35,048 nt of DNA from an uncultured Collinsella sp. (GTDB lineage: Bacteria > Actinomycetota > Coriobacteriia > Coriobacteriales > Coriobacteriaceae). A program made the position numbers and the translations under genes. A model generated the notes under the pieces. That model searched no databases. It was not told the origin of the DNA and saw only the letters and a list, made by a program, of their open reading frames with translations. Positions 15,968-24,609 of the stretch are shown piece after piece (position 1 is the first letter of the stretch; the number at the start of each line of letters is the position of its first letter). The DNA is taken from NCBI GenBank assembly GCA_900548365.1, contig URKM01000017.1, positions 1 to 35,048 on the forward strand, in the 5' to 3' direction.

Positions 15968-17917
15968 CTACCGCTGCTCGTCCTCGAAGGCAGCGATCTC
16001 GCCCAGGAAGCGCTCGCCGAAGTCGTCGGCTTTCTTCTCGCCCACGCCCGACACGCCCAGAAGCTCGTCGCGCGTGCGCGGACGCAGGCGGCACATGCCG
16101 CGCAGCGCCTTGTCGGAGAACACCATGTACGGCGCCCACTCGCGCTCGCGCGCGAGCTCGGTTCGCAGGGTGCGCAGGCGCTCGAAGAGCTCGGCGTCGT
16201 CACCCACGCGCGGACGCGCATCGAGCGCCGCCTCATCGCGCAGCAAGTCGACGGCCCGTTGGGCGCGCGCCGGCGCGGTCCGCTTCGCCGCGCGCCGCTT
16301 CACCGAGAAGCGAAACGCGCCGCCCTCATCGCTAAGGACCTCCACGGCTCGCGGACCCAGCGACAGGACCGGGAACTGTCCCTGGGAAGCCGCGAGGTAC
16401 CCGCGTCCCACCAGCTGGTCGATAAGCGAGCGGATGTGCACGAGAGGCATCGCGTGCAGCGCCCCGTATCCCTCGACCTCGTCCAGATGAACACGGCGCA
16501 CCTTCTCGTTGTTCGCCCCGTGCAGTGCTTCGGCCAGTAGCGCCTTGCCGAAGCGGTCAGCGCGGGGCGCGACGAAGCGCACCACCTCGCGCGCCGCCTC
16601 GGTCACGTCCTCGACCGCGAAATCACCTAGGCAGTTCGAACACGCCCCGCAGCCCGTCGCGCTCGCGGCAGCCTCGCGAGCCAGCTGCGCCGCGGCGTCC
16701 TCGTCGCCGAAATAGCGCAGGATGTACTCGCGCAGGCAGCCGGTGGTCTGGCAATAGCCCTCCATCTGGCGCAGCAGCCGATACCGGTTCAAACGCGCCT
16801 GCTCGCGCTGATCCTCGTCCAGCTCGTCGTCCTCGGGGTCGCGGTCGATGAGGAACCGGCGCGTTCGAAAATCGTTGCCGTTCCACAGCAGGTAGCAGCT
16901 CGCCGGATCGCCGTCGCGACCGGCGCGGCCCGCCTCCTGGTAGTACGCCTCGATGCTCTCGGGCACGTTGTTGTGTATCACGTAGCGCACGTTGGGCTTA
17001 TCGATGCCCATGCCGAAGGCGTTCGTCGCCACCATGACCGGCAGGCGGTCCTCGATAAACGCCGTCTGGCTCTCCTGACGCGCCTGCGCCGCCATGCCGG
17101 CGTGATAGCGCCCCACGCCGATGCCATGCGGCATGAGCGCGAGGCCCAGCTCGGCCGACAGCGCGTCGACCGCTTTGCGCGTCGCGCAGTAGATGATGCC
17201 GCTCTCCTGCGCATGGGCGACCACGTACTCCGTAATCCAGCGCGCCTTGGCCTTATCCCCCAGCTCCTCCACGCTCCATGAGAGGTTCGCGCGGTCGAAG
17301 CCTGTCACCACGGCCTCGGGCGCCTCGAGACCCAGCATCGCCACGATATCGCGACGCACGCGCTCGGTCGCCGTGGCCGTGAAGGCAGCCACGACCGGCC
17401 GCTTGGGCAGGGCCTCGATGAACGAGGCGATCTGCAGGTACGCGGGACGGAAATCCTGACCCCATTGGGATACGCAGTGCGCCTCGTCCACCGCGACCAG
17501 CGGAACGCCGATGCCGCCCTCGTCCGCCGCGCGCTGGGCGAACGCCAGGAAGCGCGGGTCGGCCAGGCGCTCGGGCGCCACGTACATGATCTGGTACCAG
17601 CCCTCCTCCGCGCGCTTAAGCACGGTATTCTGCTGCGCCGGCGTCAGCGTGGAATTGAGGTAGCTCGGACGGGCGCCCGCCGCCTTGAGCGCGCGCACCT
17701 GGTCGCCCATGAGCGAGACGAGCGGGCTCACCACAAACGTGATGCCGGGCAGCATGAGCGCGGGAATCTGGTAGCAGATCGATTTGCCGGCACCCGTGGG
17801 CATGATGCCGAGGGCGTCGCGACCCGCCAGGATAGCGTCGACCATCCGCTCCTGCCCGGGACGGAAGGAATCGTAACCGAAGTAGGTTTTAAGTGTCTGA
17901 AGCGCCTGCTCGTTCAT
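15968..17917 (-). CDS. recQ: ATP-dependent DNA helicase RecQ
   Basis: A 649-residue 3'-5' superfamily 2 helicase. Walker A TGAGKS lies at 41-46 and the DEAH box at 144-147, followed by the aromatic-rich-loop-type HCVSQWGQDFRP. Motif III is FTATAT and motif VI is QEAGRAGRDG. A zinc-binding region follows with cysteines in GYCQTTGC and GCGACSNC, then an RQC winged helix, and a C-terminal HRDC-like domain ending in a helix-hairpin-helix-like GVSGVGEKKADDFG. All major RecQ parts are present, so it should be active in fork restart and recombination. Start at 17917 is preceded by AGAGGA. Confidence 0.95.
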   Translation of the reverse strand: MNEQALQTLKTYFGYDSFRPGQERMVDAILAGRDALGIMPTGAGKSICYQIPALMLPGITFVVSPLVSLMGDQVRALKAAGARPSYLNSTLTPAQQNTVLKRAEEGWYQIMYVAPERLADPRFLAFAQRAADEGGIGVPLVAVDEAHCVSQWGQDFRPAYLQIASFIEALPKRPVVAAFTATATERVRRDIVAMLGLEAPEAVVTGFDRANLSWSVEELGDKAKARWITEYVVAHAQESGIIYCATRKAVDALSAELGLALMPHGIGVGRYHAGMAAQARQESQTAFIEDRLPVMVATNAFGMGIDKPNVRYVIHNNVPESIEAYYQEAGRAGRDGDPASCYLLWNGNDFRTRRFLIDRDPEDDELDEDQREQARLNRYRLLRQMEGYCQTTGCLREYILRYFGDEDAAAQLAREAAASATGCGACSNCLGDFAVEDVTEAAREVVRFVAPRADRFGKALLAEALHGANNEKVRRVHLDEVEGYGALHAMPLVHIRSLIDQLVGRGYLAASQGQFPVLSLGPRAVEVLSDEGGAFRFSVKRRAAKRTAPARAQRAVDLLRDEAALDARPRVGDDAELFERLRTLRTELAREREWAPYMVFSDKALRGMCRLRPRTRDELLGVSGVGEKKADDFGERFLGEIAAFEDEQR

Positions 17918-18242
17918 ATGCCGTCCTCTTTGCAGCCTCGCGTTGCCTGCGGGCCATTATCCCCCAACGCGGGCGCAGCCGCCACAGGCCCCAGCGCCCT
18001 CGCAGCCGCCACAGGCCCCAGCGCCCTCGCAGCCGCCACACGGCCCAACGCGGGCACGCGGCCTCGATCCGCGCGTCCGGTCGCCTACATTTTGAGCTGC
18101 GTGTAAAAGTGGACGCGTCGGCGCGCCCCGTCCCCTATCAGACGGCTATCATGCGTGTTAGAATCATCGCTCTCGTTACACCACGGTTCCCATCTCGAAT
18201 AGCCCCGCGCCCACCCGGCGCACGACGCCCCAAGGAGGGTCC
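17918..18242. other. 325-base intergenic region between divergent recQ and yitT-type genes
   Basis: Contains a GC-rich tandem repeat (17974-18040) and presumably both promoters. The yitT side is less GC-rich near 18140-18180, but I could not assign a firm promoter. No convincing small gene. Confidence 0.6.
17974..18040. repeat. 27-bp tandem repeat, two perfect units plus a partial
   Basis: Units at 17974-18000 and 18001-18027 are identical 27-mers; a third matches for its first 13 bases (18028-18040) and then diverges. Flanking CCCAACGCGGGC also appears on both sides (17963 and 18044). No spacers, so not CRISPR; probably a slippage-prone minisatellite. Confidence 0.85.
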
Positions 18243-19250
18243 ATGCGAAACGCCGTTGACGCCATCACCGACCGCGCGCTCGAACTCGCGCGCCTCGCCG
18301 TTGTTCGCCGCATCATCACCGCGATCGCCGTAACGTTCTCCGCGCTGCTGCAGACCTTCCTCATCCAAGCGTTCGTCGAGCCCGCCAACCTGCTCCCCAG
18401 CGGCTTCACGGGAGTCGCGGTCCTCGTCAACCAGATCACCTCGCTGGGCGGCGTGCACATCTCGACCTCCGTGGGCATGCTGCTGCTGAACATCCCGGTG
18501 GCGGCGCTGTGCTGGGGCTCCATCAGCAAGCGCTTCGTCATCTTCTCCATGATGCAGGTCGGGCTCTCATCGCTTTTCCTCAACGTCTTCAACTTCGCTC
18601 CGCTGCTGGGCGACAAGATGATGCTCGTGATCTTCGGCGGCTTCATCTCCGGCCTGTCCATCGCCATCGCGCTGAAAGCGGGCGCCTCCACCGGCGGCAC
18701 CGACTTCGTCGCGCTGTGGGTATCCAACCGCACCGGCAAGACCATCTGGGGCCTCATTTTTGCCAGCAACTGCCTGCTGCTCGTGATCTTCGGTGCGCTG
18801 TTCGGCTGGGACAACGCGGCGTACTCCATCGTGTTCCAGTTCATCGCCACCAAGACCATCGACAGCTTCTACAACCGCTACGACCGCGTAACGCTGCAGA
18901 TCACCACGCGCCGCCCCAACGAGGTCATGGACGCCTACATCGAGGAGTTCCAGCACGGCATCTCCTGCGCCGAGGTCATCGGCGGCTACAGCCGCAAGAC
19001 CATGTGGCTGCTGCACACCGTCGTCTCCACGTATGAATCGTCCGACATCATCGACCTGGTACGCGATGTGGACCCCGGCGCCGTCATCAACGTGTTCCGC
19101 ACCGACAACTTCGTGGGCGGCTGGTACCACGGAGCGGTGGACGAACCGCTGCCCACCGCGGTCCCCGATCCCGACAAGCCCGCCCGCCTGCTCTCCAAAC
19201 AGGCCCGCCGCCATAAGCAAAGCGAGCTCCAGCAAGACGACGGACGCTAG
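18243..19250 (+). CDS. YitT-family membrane protein (YitT + DUF2179)
   Basis: A 335-residue protein with five or six hydrophobic helices (about 20-200) forming a YitT_membrane domain, including the signature EPANLLPSGFTGVAVL and GASTGGTDFVALW. A soluble C-terminal DUF2179 domain (about 215-290; VTLQITTRRPNEVMDAY, VNVFR-type strand) belongs to the PII-like ferredoxin fold, and a charged tail follows. The family is widespread in Firmicutes and Coriobacteriia, with transport or sensing roles suggested but no established reaction. AAGGAGG before the ATG is a near-perfect ribosome site. It stands alone between recQ and the gntR gene. Confidence 0.9.
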   Translation: MRNAVDAITDRALELARLAVVRRIITAIAVTFSALLQTFLIQAFVEPANLLPSGFTGVAVLVNQITSLGGVHISTSVGMLLLNIPVAALCWGSISKRFVIFSMMQVGLSSLFLNVFNFAPLLGDKMMLVIFGGFISGLSIAIALKAGASTGGTDFVALWVSNRTGKTIWGLIFASNCLLLVIFGALFGWDNAAYSIVFQFIATKTIDSFYNRYDRVTLQITTRRPNEVMDAYIEEFQHGISCAEVIGGYSRKTMWLLHTVVSTYESSDIIDLVRDVDPGAVINVFRTDNFVGGWYHGAVDEPLPTAVPDPDKPARLLSKQARRHKQSELQQDDGR

Positions 19251-19309
19251 CCCAAGCGCCGCTTCTTTTCCACTCACTTCGGGGGGGAAAGCCCTAGAAA
19301 ACCCGAATC

Positions 19310-19328
19310 CGGGCGACCACCTCGCCCG
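19310..19328 (-). terminator. Possible terminator after first gntR gene
   Basis: A 7-bp GC stem (CGGGCGA / TCGCCCG) with a 5-base loop starts 8 bases past the gntR stop. On the minus strand the T-run (GGGTTTTC) is displaced by several bases, so this is a weak call. Confidence 0.45.
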
Positions 19329-19335
19329 CAAGCGC

Positions 19336-20073
19336 TTAGAGCACGAAACGATAGCGGCTGCCCACGTAGTACTGGCGGCCGATGCACACCGGCTTGCGGT
19401 CCGCATCGCCGAAGCACACGTTCAGGAAGAGCAGCGGGTCGCCCTGGGAGATCGCCAAGCGCGTCGCCTGCTCGCTCGTGGCCCGCACCGCCTCCACGGT
19501 ACGCATGAGCGGCACCTCCGGGCGCTTCCCGCCCACCTCGGCGATCCTATCGAACATCGATACGTCGTTTAGGTCCTCGGTCATCAGGGACTGGTAGCCC
19601 TCGTACGGCAAAAAGATGTTCTCCTCGAAGATGGGCTGGCCATCCGCCGTACGGATGCGCTGGACGTACAGGAGCAGCGCCTCTTCCGGCAGATCGAGCA
19701 GACGCGCCTCCTCGGAGCGCACCGGCACGATCAGCCGGTTGAGCACGCGCGCGCCCGGCTCCATACCGTTGTCCTCGCACACCTGCGTGAAGCCGCGCGC
19801 GACGGTGTACTGCAGCAGGCGGCGGTTGATATGCGGCGTGCTCACGAACGTTCCGCGTCCCTGCTGCTTCACCAGATAGCCCTCGGAACACAGCTCCTCG
19901 ACGGCGCGGCGCACCGTGATGCGGCTCACGCCGTACTGCTCGGCCAGCTCGGGCTCGGACGGGATGCGCTCCTTCGGCGCGTACTCGCCGCTCTCGATCG
20001 CCCCCTTGATCTCTTCAAAGATCTGCTGGTACAGCGGGGTCGTCCTGTTCGTCGCCATAGCGCTCGCATCCAT
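19336..20073 (-). CDS. GntR-family (HutC subfamily, UTRA domain) regulator 1
   Basis: A 245-residue repressor-type protein. The N-terminal winged helix-turn-helix (about 12-80, PLYQQIFEEIKGAIESG then IPSEPELAEQYGVSRITVRRAV) is followed by a UTRA effector-binding domain (about 95-240) that usually binds a phosphorylated sugar or related metabolite. It closes the PTS/SIS locus and may respond to the phosphorylated substrate. Its upstream DNA shares ATGGTATTGAC with that of the second gntR gene. The start at 20073 has only a weak ribosome site; the next Met (20058) is an alternative. Target genes are inferred. Confidence 0.88.
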   Translation of the reverse strand: MDASAMATNRTTPLYQQIFEEIKGAIESGEYAPKERIPSEPELAEQYGVSRITVRRAVEELCSEGYLVKQQGRGTFVSTPHINRRLLQYTVARGFTQVCEDNGMEPGARVLNRLIVPVRSEEARLLDLPEEALLLYVQRIRTADGQPIFEENIFLPYEGYQSLMTEDLNDVSMFDRIAEVGGKRPEVPLMRTVEAVRATSEQATRLAISQGDPLLFLNVCFGDADRKPVCIGRQYYVGSRYRFVL

Positions 20074-20093
20074 TCATCTGCATCGTCATATAT

Positions 20094-20128
20094 GTCAATA
20101 CCATTATAACCATGTTAACAACATGTTG
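20094..20128. promoter_or_regulatory. Promoter/operator region of gntR 1
   Basis: On the minus strand a TATAAT box (20103-20108) abuts ATGGTATTGAC (20094-20104), the same 11-mer found upstream of gntR 2. A 10-base palindrome CAACATGTTG lies at 20119-20128. A site at the transcription start fits autorepression by a GntR protein. Confidence 0.5.
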
Positions 20129-20151
20129 CACGCGCCCGGGAACGGCAGGGC

Positions 20152-20781
20152 TTAGCCGAGCTCCTCCAGCACATCCCACAAGCTGTCGATCACCCGGTCC
20201 GCCGCCGACTGATCGAGCTCCACGCCCTCCTTGGGCTTCAGCGCCAACGTCCGCGCACCCGAGCGCACGCCCGCCTCGATGCCGAAGGGCGAATCCTCGA
20301 CCACCAGGCACTCCCCCGGCTCCACCCCCAAAAGCTCCATCGCACGGAGGTACACCGCCGGATCGGGCTTGAAGGCGCCGCAGTCGTGGGCGCTCAGCTT
20401 GAGGTCGAGCACGTCCTCCAGGCCGGCGGCGTCCACCAGCTGCTGGATCATCTCGATCTGTCCCGAGCTCGCGATGGCGCACTTCACGCCGCGCTCCTGC
20501 AGCGCCTCCATGACGGGGCGCGCGTCGCGGTTCATGAGCTCGTCGTAGGGCACGGGGTGCGCCTCCATATAGGGCAGGTAGCCCTGCTTCAGCTCCTCGC
20601 GGCGAACGGGGTCATCGGGCTCGAAGTACTCCCACACGTACACGTCGTTCGTTCCGGACAGGTCGGGGATCTCGTCGAACACGAAGCCCTTGGTCTCCAG
20701 GTACGCCGCGCGGCGGCGGTTATAGAACCACTCGGTGTCCACCAGCACGCCGTCGTTATCGAACAGCACCGCCTTGATCAT
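20152..20781 (-). CDS. HAD-superfamily phosphatase (beta-phosphoglucomutase-like subfamily)
   Basis: A 209-residue HAD hydrolase. Motif I is FDNDG with nucleophile Asp8 and Asp10, motif II is the Ser pair in IASSGQ, motif III the Lys in FKPDP, and motif IV VVEDSPFGIEAG. The alpha-helical cap between motifs I and II marks it as cap type 1, like sugar-phosphate phosphatases and beta-phosphoglucomutase. It probably dephosphorylates or isomerises a sugar phosphate, perhaps as a relief valve for the adjacent PTS pathway. The start at 20781 follows GGGAGG; the frame is open upstream but crosses a terminator. It lies behind the SIS gene terminator, so it is expressed by read-through or from its own promoter. 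Confidence 0.85.
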   Translation of the reverse strand: MIKAVLFDNDGVLVDTEWFYNRRRAAYLETKGFVFDEIPDLSGTNDVYVWEYFEPDDPVRREELKQGYLPYMEAHPVPYDELMNRDARPVMEALQERGVKCAIASSGQIEMIQQLVDAAGLEDVLDLKLSAHDCGAFKPDPAVYLRAMELLGVEPGECLVVEDSPFGIEAGVRSGARTLALKPKEGVELDQSAADRVIDSLWDVLEELG

Positions 20782-20797
20782 GGGAACCTCCCTCGAA

Positions 20798-20829
20798 TAA
20801 AAAAGGGCGGCCCCGAAAAGGAGCCGCCC
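20798..20829 (-). terminator. Rho-independent terminator after SIS gene 1
   Basis: A 10-bp GC-rich stem with one mismatch (20805-20814 with 20820-20829) and a 5-base loop is followed on the minus strand by a run of Ts. It lies directly after the SIS stop and ends the main PTS operon transcript. Confidence 0.9.
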
Positions 20830-20840
20830 GCCGAATCGAA

Positions 20841-21824
20841 CTAGTAGGTGAGCTTCCACATGTAGCGACGCTTGGTCAGCGGGTGCTGGCGGGCATCGGC
20901 GATCTTGTTGCCGTACACACGCATGACGGCGAGGTGCAGCAGCGGGTTGAAGTAGGTCAGCACGCTCGCGGGCACGGCATCGGCCAGGCCGTAGTCCTTG
21001 GCGTCGATGAGCGCGACCTTGGCATCCATGCGCTGCAGGAAGGTAAGCGCGCGGGCGTCCATCGGGCGGGTCGCGCCATCGGACATGAAGAAGACGTAGG
21101 GCTTGCCGGGCGTGGTGACCTCGAACGGACCGTGGAAGTACTCGCCGCTGTTATAGGCGGCGGCGTCGATCCACTGCATCTCGGTGAAGAGGAAGGCGGC
21201 GTGGGAGTAGGCCATCTTCTCGGAGGCGCCGGATGCCATGAAGTAGATCATTTCGTCGTCCTTGAAGTCCTGAGCGAACTGCTCGGCGACCTTCTCGGCC
21301 TGCTGGGCGGACTTCTCGCAAAGCTCGAAGATGTTGGTGAGGCCGCAGATCATGTCCTCGTAGTGCTCATAGCCCTCGGTCTGCTGAAGGATCTCGAGAG
21401 CGAGCGCCATGGCATAGCCGGGCTTCTCGGCCTTAGCGGCGAAGTTGGCGTGGAAGCCGTGGACGATCACGTGGTCGGCGTCAACGGTCAGAGCGGAGCC
21501 GGCCTTGTTGGTGAGGGAGACCACGGGGCAGCCGTGCTTCTTGGCCGTCTTGTTGGCCTCGACGGTCTCGGGCGTGGAGCCACCGAGTGAGCAGGTGATG
21601 ACGAAGGTGTGCTCGCCGACCCACTTCGGGGTGTCGTAGTTGAACTCGTTGGCGGTGAAGATCTGGACGTTGAGCTTATCGGTGTTGTTGGCCAGGAAGT
21701 ACTTGGCGGGGTACAGGTCGGACATGGAGGCGCCGCAGCCCACGAAGGCGACGCTGTGGATCTCGTGGTTGGACAGGACGTCGGCGACGATCTGCTTGGG
21801 GAGGTTGAGGTCGATTTCGTACAT
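20841..21824 (-). CDS. SIS-domain sugar-amine deglycase (FrlB/GfrE-like)
   Basis: A 327-residue protein with two SIS (sugar isomerase) domains, the first with GCGASMSDLYPAKYF and the Ser-rich phosphate loop CSLGGSTPETVEA, the second centred on GEYFHGPFEVT. The C-terminus HPLTKRRYMWKLTY is of the type seen in fructoselysine-6-phosphate deglycase relatives. In that family the enzyme splits a 6-phosphorylated Amadori compound into glucose-6-phosphate and an amine. It is the last gene before the terminator, downstream of IID. Compared with the second SIS protein it has TANEFNYDTP where that one has TSNEFVHATP, so the two may act on different isomers such as glucose- and fructose-amines. An in-frame TTG two codons upstream is an alternative start. 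Confidence 0.8.
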   Translation of the reverse strand: MYEIDLNLPKQIVADVLSNHEIHSVAFVGCGASMSDLYPAKYFLANNTDKLNVQIFTANEFNYDTPKWVGEHTFVITCSLGGSTPETVEANKTAKKHGCPVVSLTNKAGSALTVDADHVIVHGFHANFAAKAEKPGYAMALALEILQQTEGYEHYEDMICGLTNIFELCEKSAQQAEKVAEQFAQDFKDDEMIYFMASGASEKMAYSHAAFLFTEMQWIDAAAYNSGEYFHGPFEVTTPGKPYVFFMSDGATRPMDARALTFLQRMDAKVALIDAKDYGLADAVPASVLTYFNPLLHLAVMRVYGNKIADARQHPLTKRRYMWKLTY

Positions 21825-21856
21825 GTTCAAAACTTCCTTTCGGTTGCTTGCTCTGT

Positions 21857-21872
21857 CCCGCCGCGCGGCGGG
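21857..21872. repeat. GC hairpin between IID and SIS gene 1
   Basis: A perfect 16-base palindrome CCCGCCGCGCGGCGGG without a T-run, in the 64-base gap between IID and the SIS gene. It may be a processing or stability element that adjusts expression of the distal gene. Confidence 0.5.
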
Positions 21873-21888
21873 GCGTTGATACCAGGTG

Positions 21889-22728
21889 TTAGACGAGGAT
21901 GCCCAGGGCGGAGAGGGCGATGCCGCCGACGATGGCGATCGCGAGGAGCGCGAGGGTGTTCACGCCCTTCTTGATGAGCCAGTACATCAAGCCGGTAAGG
22001 GCCAGCGGAATCATGTTCGGCATCATGGAGTCCAGGATGTCCTGGATGACCAGGCTGCCGTCGGAGAACGTCAGCGGCGTGGTGGCGCCGATAAGAGTCG
22101 CGATCATGGCGCCCACCGACATGAGGCCCACGATGCCGCAGACATACATGAGCTTGTCCATCATGTTGCCGCCCTGCAGCTTCTGCAGGTACTCATGGCC
22201 TCCCTGGTAGCCGAGCTTGGCGGCGAACCAGGTGATGAGGACGGACGGGACGATGGAGATGGCCATCGCCAGGATCGGACCCATGATGGAGTCCTGCTGG
22301 GCGAGCTGCACGCCGAGGCCGAAGGCGATGACGCGGATCGTGCCCTGGAAGAAGGAGTCGCCGATACCGGAAAGCGGGCCCATCAGCGAAGTCTTGATCG
22401 CGTTGATGGAATCGGGGTTCACGCTGGCGGGATCCTTCGCGTACTGCTCCTCCATGGAGGATGCGAGACCGAGGACGAAGGCGCTCGTCTGCGGGGTGCA
22501 GTTATAGAACGCCATGTGGCGGCGGTAGGCCTCTTTCTTGGCCTCGAGCTGCTTGGGATCGGTCTCATCCGGGTAGCAGCGGTCGATGGTGGGAACCATG
22601 CCGTACAGGAAACCCATGTTCATCTGGCGTTCGTAGTTCCAAGAATCCTGAATTGCCCAGGAGCGCCAGAAGAACTGCCAAATCTTCTTGTTGAGCGATA
22701 CGTCTTGAGTAGCGATCTCGTTTGCCAT
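21889..22728 (-). CDS. PTS mannose-family transporter subunit IID
   Basis: A 279-residue membrane component of a mannose-family phosphotransferase system. It begins with the typical IID segment FFWRSWAIQDSWNYERQMNMGF and the P-T-I-D-R-C-Y-P region, contains the conserved MGPLSGIGDSFFQGT, and has several C-terminal membrane helices. With IIC it forms the channel that brings the sugar in while IIAB phosphorylates it. ATG 22728 is preferred over 22749 because GGGGGAG lies directly before it; the gap to IIC is then 13 bases, so translation is probably coupled. Confidence 0.95.
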   Translation of the reverse strand: MANEIATQDVSLNKKIWQFFWRSWAIQDSWNYERQMNMGFLYGMVPTIDRCYPDETDPKQLEAKKEAYRRHMAFYNCTPQTSAFVLGLASSMEEQYAKDPASVNPDSINAIKTSLMGPLSGIGDSFFQGTIRVIAFGLGVQLAQQDSIMGPILAMAISIVPSVLITWFAAKLGYQGGHEYLQKLQGGNMMDKLMYVCGIVGLMSVGAMIATLIGATTPLTFSDGSLVIQDILDSMMPNMIPLALTGLMYWLIKKGVNTLALLAIAIVGGIALSALGILV

Positions 22729-22741
22729 GGTGCTCTCCCCC

Positions 22742-23539
22742 TTACTCATCGTCTTCGAGCGGATCGTATTCGGTCCCGGCGCCCGCGATGGCGACGCCGC
22801 CGTTATTGGAGTACTTGATGCCCATGAGGATGAGCGCGATGATGACGCCGAAGATCGAGACGGCGATCACGGAAAGGCCCAGGTAGGATGCGAGCATGAA
22901 GCCCAGGAACAGGAAGACCGTCATACCCTTGTTGAGCATCATCGAGAGCAGGAGCGCCAAACCGTAGGCGGTGAGGATCTTGGAGGCCACGTTCAGGCCG
23001 TCGGTGATCCAAGCCGGAATCATGTCCACGACCGCCTGGACGACGTCGGTGCCCACGAAGACCGCGGCGAAGATGGGCAGGAAGTACATGAGCGAGTAGA
23101 GAGCCGTGCCCGCCACGATATGCATGCGGTAGGCCTTCTTGAAATTGCCGGCATCGATGGCGGAATCGGCCACATGGGTGAGCGCCGCGATGATGGAGCG
23201 GAACACGATGCCGAGCAGCTGGCCGAGGACCGCGACGGGGATCGCGATCGTCATGGCCGTCTCGGCAGATGCGCCGGTCAAGCAGGCGAACGCGGAGGCG
23301 ACGATGCCGCCCAAGACCATGTCGGGCGGAACCGCTGCACCGACCTGGACCAGACCCATGCTGACCAGCTCGACCGCGGCACCGACGGCAAGGCCGGTGG
23401 GCACATCGCCCAATACCAGGCCGACGAGCGTGGCGCCGATCAGCGGTTGCTCGAAGTTCAAGCGGCCCAGCAGGCGCGAGTCGAGCATGCAGAACACGCC
23501 GACCAGGCCGACGAGCAGCGCGCTAATGAACGTATCCAT
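22742..23539 (-). CDS. PTS mannose/sorbose-family transporter subunit IIC
   Basis: A 265-residue integral membrane protein of the EII-Sor/IIC family. Motifs include MLDSRLLGRLNFEQPLIGATLVGLVLGD and VELVSMGLVQVGAAVPPD, with seven or eight further hydrophobic segments and an acidic tail (YDPLEDDE). It forms the translocation unit with IID. GAGGAGA precedes the ATG. The neighbours are IIAB upstream (59-base gap) and IID downstream. Confidence 0.95.
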   Translation of the reverse strand: MDTFISALLVGLVGVFCMLDSRLLGRLNFEQPLIGATLVGLVLGDVPTGLAVGAAVELVSMGLVQVGAAVPPDMVLGGIVASAFACLTGASAETAMTIAIPVAVLGQLLGIVFRSIIAALTHVADSAIDAGNFKKAYRMHIVAGTALYSLMYFLPIFAAVFVGTDVVQAVVDMIPAWITDGLNVASKILTAYGLALLLSMMLNKGMTVFLFLGFMLASYLGLSVIAVSIFGVIIALILMGIKYSNNGGVAIAGAGTEYDPLEDDE

Positions 23540-23598
23540 TACCTTCTCCTCTCAGAAGTGTTCGTTGCAAAACCCCGCGATCCGGGGACACATGCCTG

Positions 23599-24516
23599 TT
23601 AGAACGAGCTGATATCCGTACGCGCCTGCGTAGGCGTCTGCTGCTCGTAGATCTTGATGCCCAGGTCCAGAATCTTCTGGGCATCGGCCTTCTCGGCGGC
23701 GTCGAGGAAGACGGAGCTGTCCTTGCCGCCCACCGGCTCGGCTCCGTCGTGGTTGGCGGCCGCGCCGAAGTTGATCTCGGAGAAGGGATAGGAGCTCACG
23801 AACTGCAGCATCTCGTGCACGTTGCCGAAGACGAACATCACGTTCTCGCCCAGCGTGTTGAGCTTCTCCATCTTGGAGAGCGCCTTCTCGACGGTGTACA
23901 CGTTGAGGTACACGCCCGCCGGCTTGGCGAGCCTGAGCGCGCCCTTCTTGATCTCGTCGGTCGCAGCCTCGTTGTCCACGACGATGATGCGGCTGGCTGC
24001 CACCGAGTTGACCCACGAGAACACGACCTGGCCGTGAAGCAGTCGGTAGTCCAGGCGCACCAGCACGATGTTCGCCTCGCCGCCCTTGCCGGCGACGACC
24101 TGCTTCTTGGGGGCCTTGGCGAGCAGGGGCACGGAGTCGCGGCAGTTGTCCAGGCCGGCGCGCGCCTCCTGGATCAGGTCGATGAGCTCCTTGCCCTGGA
24201 TGGGCACGGGAGACATCGCGAGCGTGAGCACGAGCGGCATGTTCATACCGCTGATCACGGTGATGCGCTCGTCGCGTTCCATCAACTCCACCATCGAGTT
24301 GTTGACGCTCGATCCCATCATGTCCGTGCAAACGTAGATGGCATCCTCGGCGTCAAACGTCTCGACGAGGCTTGCCGCCTTGTCCGTGACGGGCTCCTTG
24401 TCATCACGCAGAAGCGAGATAACGTGGACGTTGGGAACGTCGCCGAGGACCATTGCCAACGTGTCGCGGACACCTGCTGCGAGCCCGCCGTGGGATGCCA
24501 GAATTATCTGATTCAT
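23599..24516 (-). CDS. PTS mannose-family fused IIA-IIB subunit
   Basis: A 305-residue cytoplasmic phosphocarrier. The IIA half (about 1-125) carries the active His9 in ASHGG. A linker of about 20 residues rich in Lys/Ala/Gly joins it to the IIB half (about 148-300) with His161 in RLDYRLLHGQV. Phosphate passes from HPr to IIA His, then to IIB His, then to the incoming sugar, typically at C6. Fused IIAB as in E. coli ManX differs from the separate IIA and IIB of Salmonella Gfr as I recall it. It is the first gene of the operon. ATG 24516 fits the AGGAGG site; a GTG one codon earlier is too close. Confidence 0.95.
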   Translation of the reverse strand: MNQIILASHGGLAAGVRDTLAMVLGDVPNVHVISLLRDDKEPVTDKAASLVETFDAEDAIYVCTDMMGSSVNNSMVELMERDERITVISGMNMPLVLTLAMSPVPIQGKELIDLIQEARAGLDNCRDSVPLLAKAPKKQVVAGKGGEANIVLVRLDYRLLHGQVVFSWVNSVAASRIIVVDNEAATDEIKKGALRLAKPAGVYLNVYTVEKALSKMEKLNTLGENVMFVFGNVHEMLQFVSSYPFSEINFGAAANHDGAEPVGGKDSSVFLDAAEKADAQKILDLGIKIYEQQTPTQARTDISSF

Positions 24517-24542
24517 CACGCCTCCTCTTAGTCGTTATGGTC

Positions 24543-24570
24543 ATTATAGATGACTTAGCTTGTATGTCGA
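24543..24570 (-). promoter_or_regulatory. Promoter of the PTS operon
   Basis: On the minus strand TCGACA (-35, 24565-24570) and TATAAT (-10, 24543-24548) are 16 bases apart, giving a start of transcription near 24535 and a leader of only about 20 bases. The AACGGT element lies 40-66 bases further upstream, a usual place for an activator. Confidence 0.75.
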
Positions 24571-24609
24571 GTGTTCTTTAGCAAACTAAGGTAGTTTCAG
24601 GAGAGATTT

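Noticed and set aside
17974..18040. CRISPR-like repeats
   Set aside because: The units are directly adjacent without spacers, so this is a tandem repeat.
17918..18106. 62-codon frame translating the 27-bp repeats into Ala-rich units
   Set aside because: No ribosome site; the period of 27 keeps the frame open by itself.
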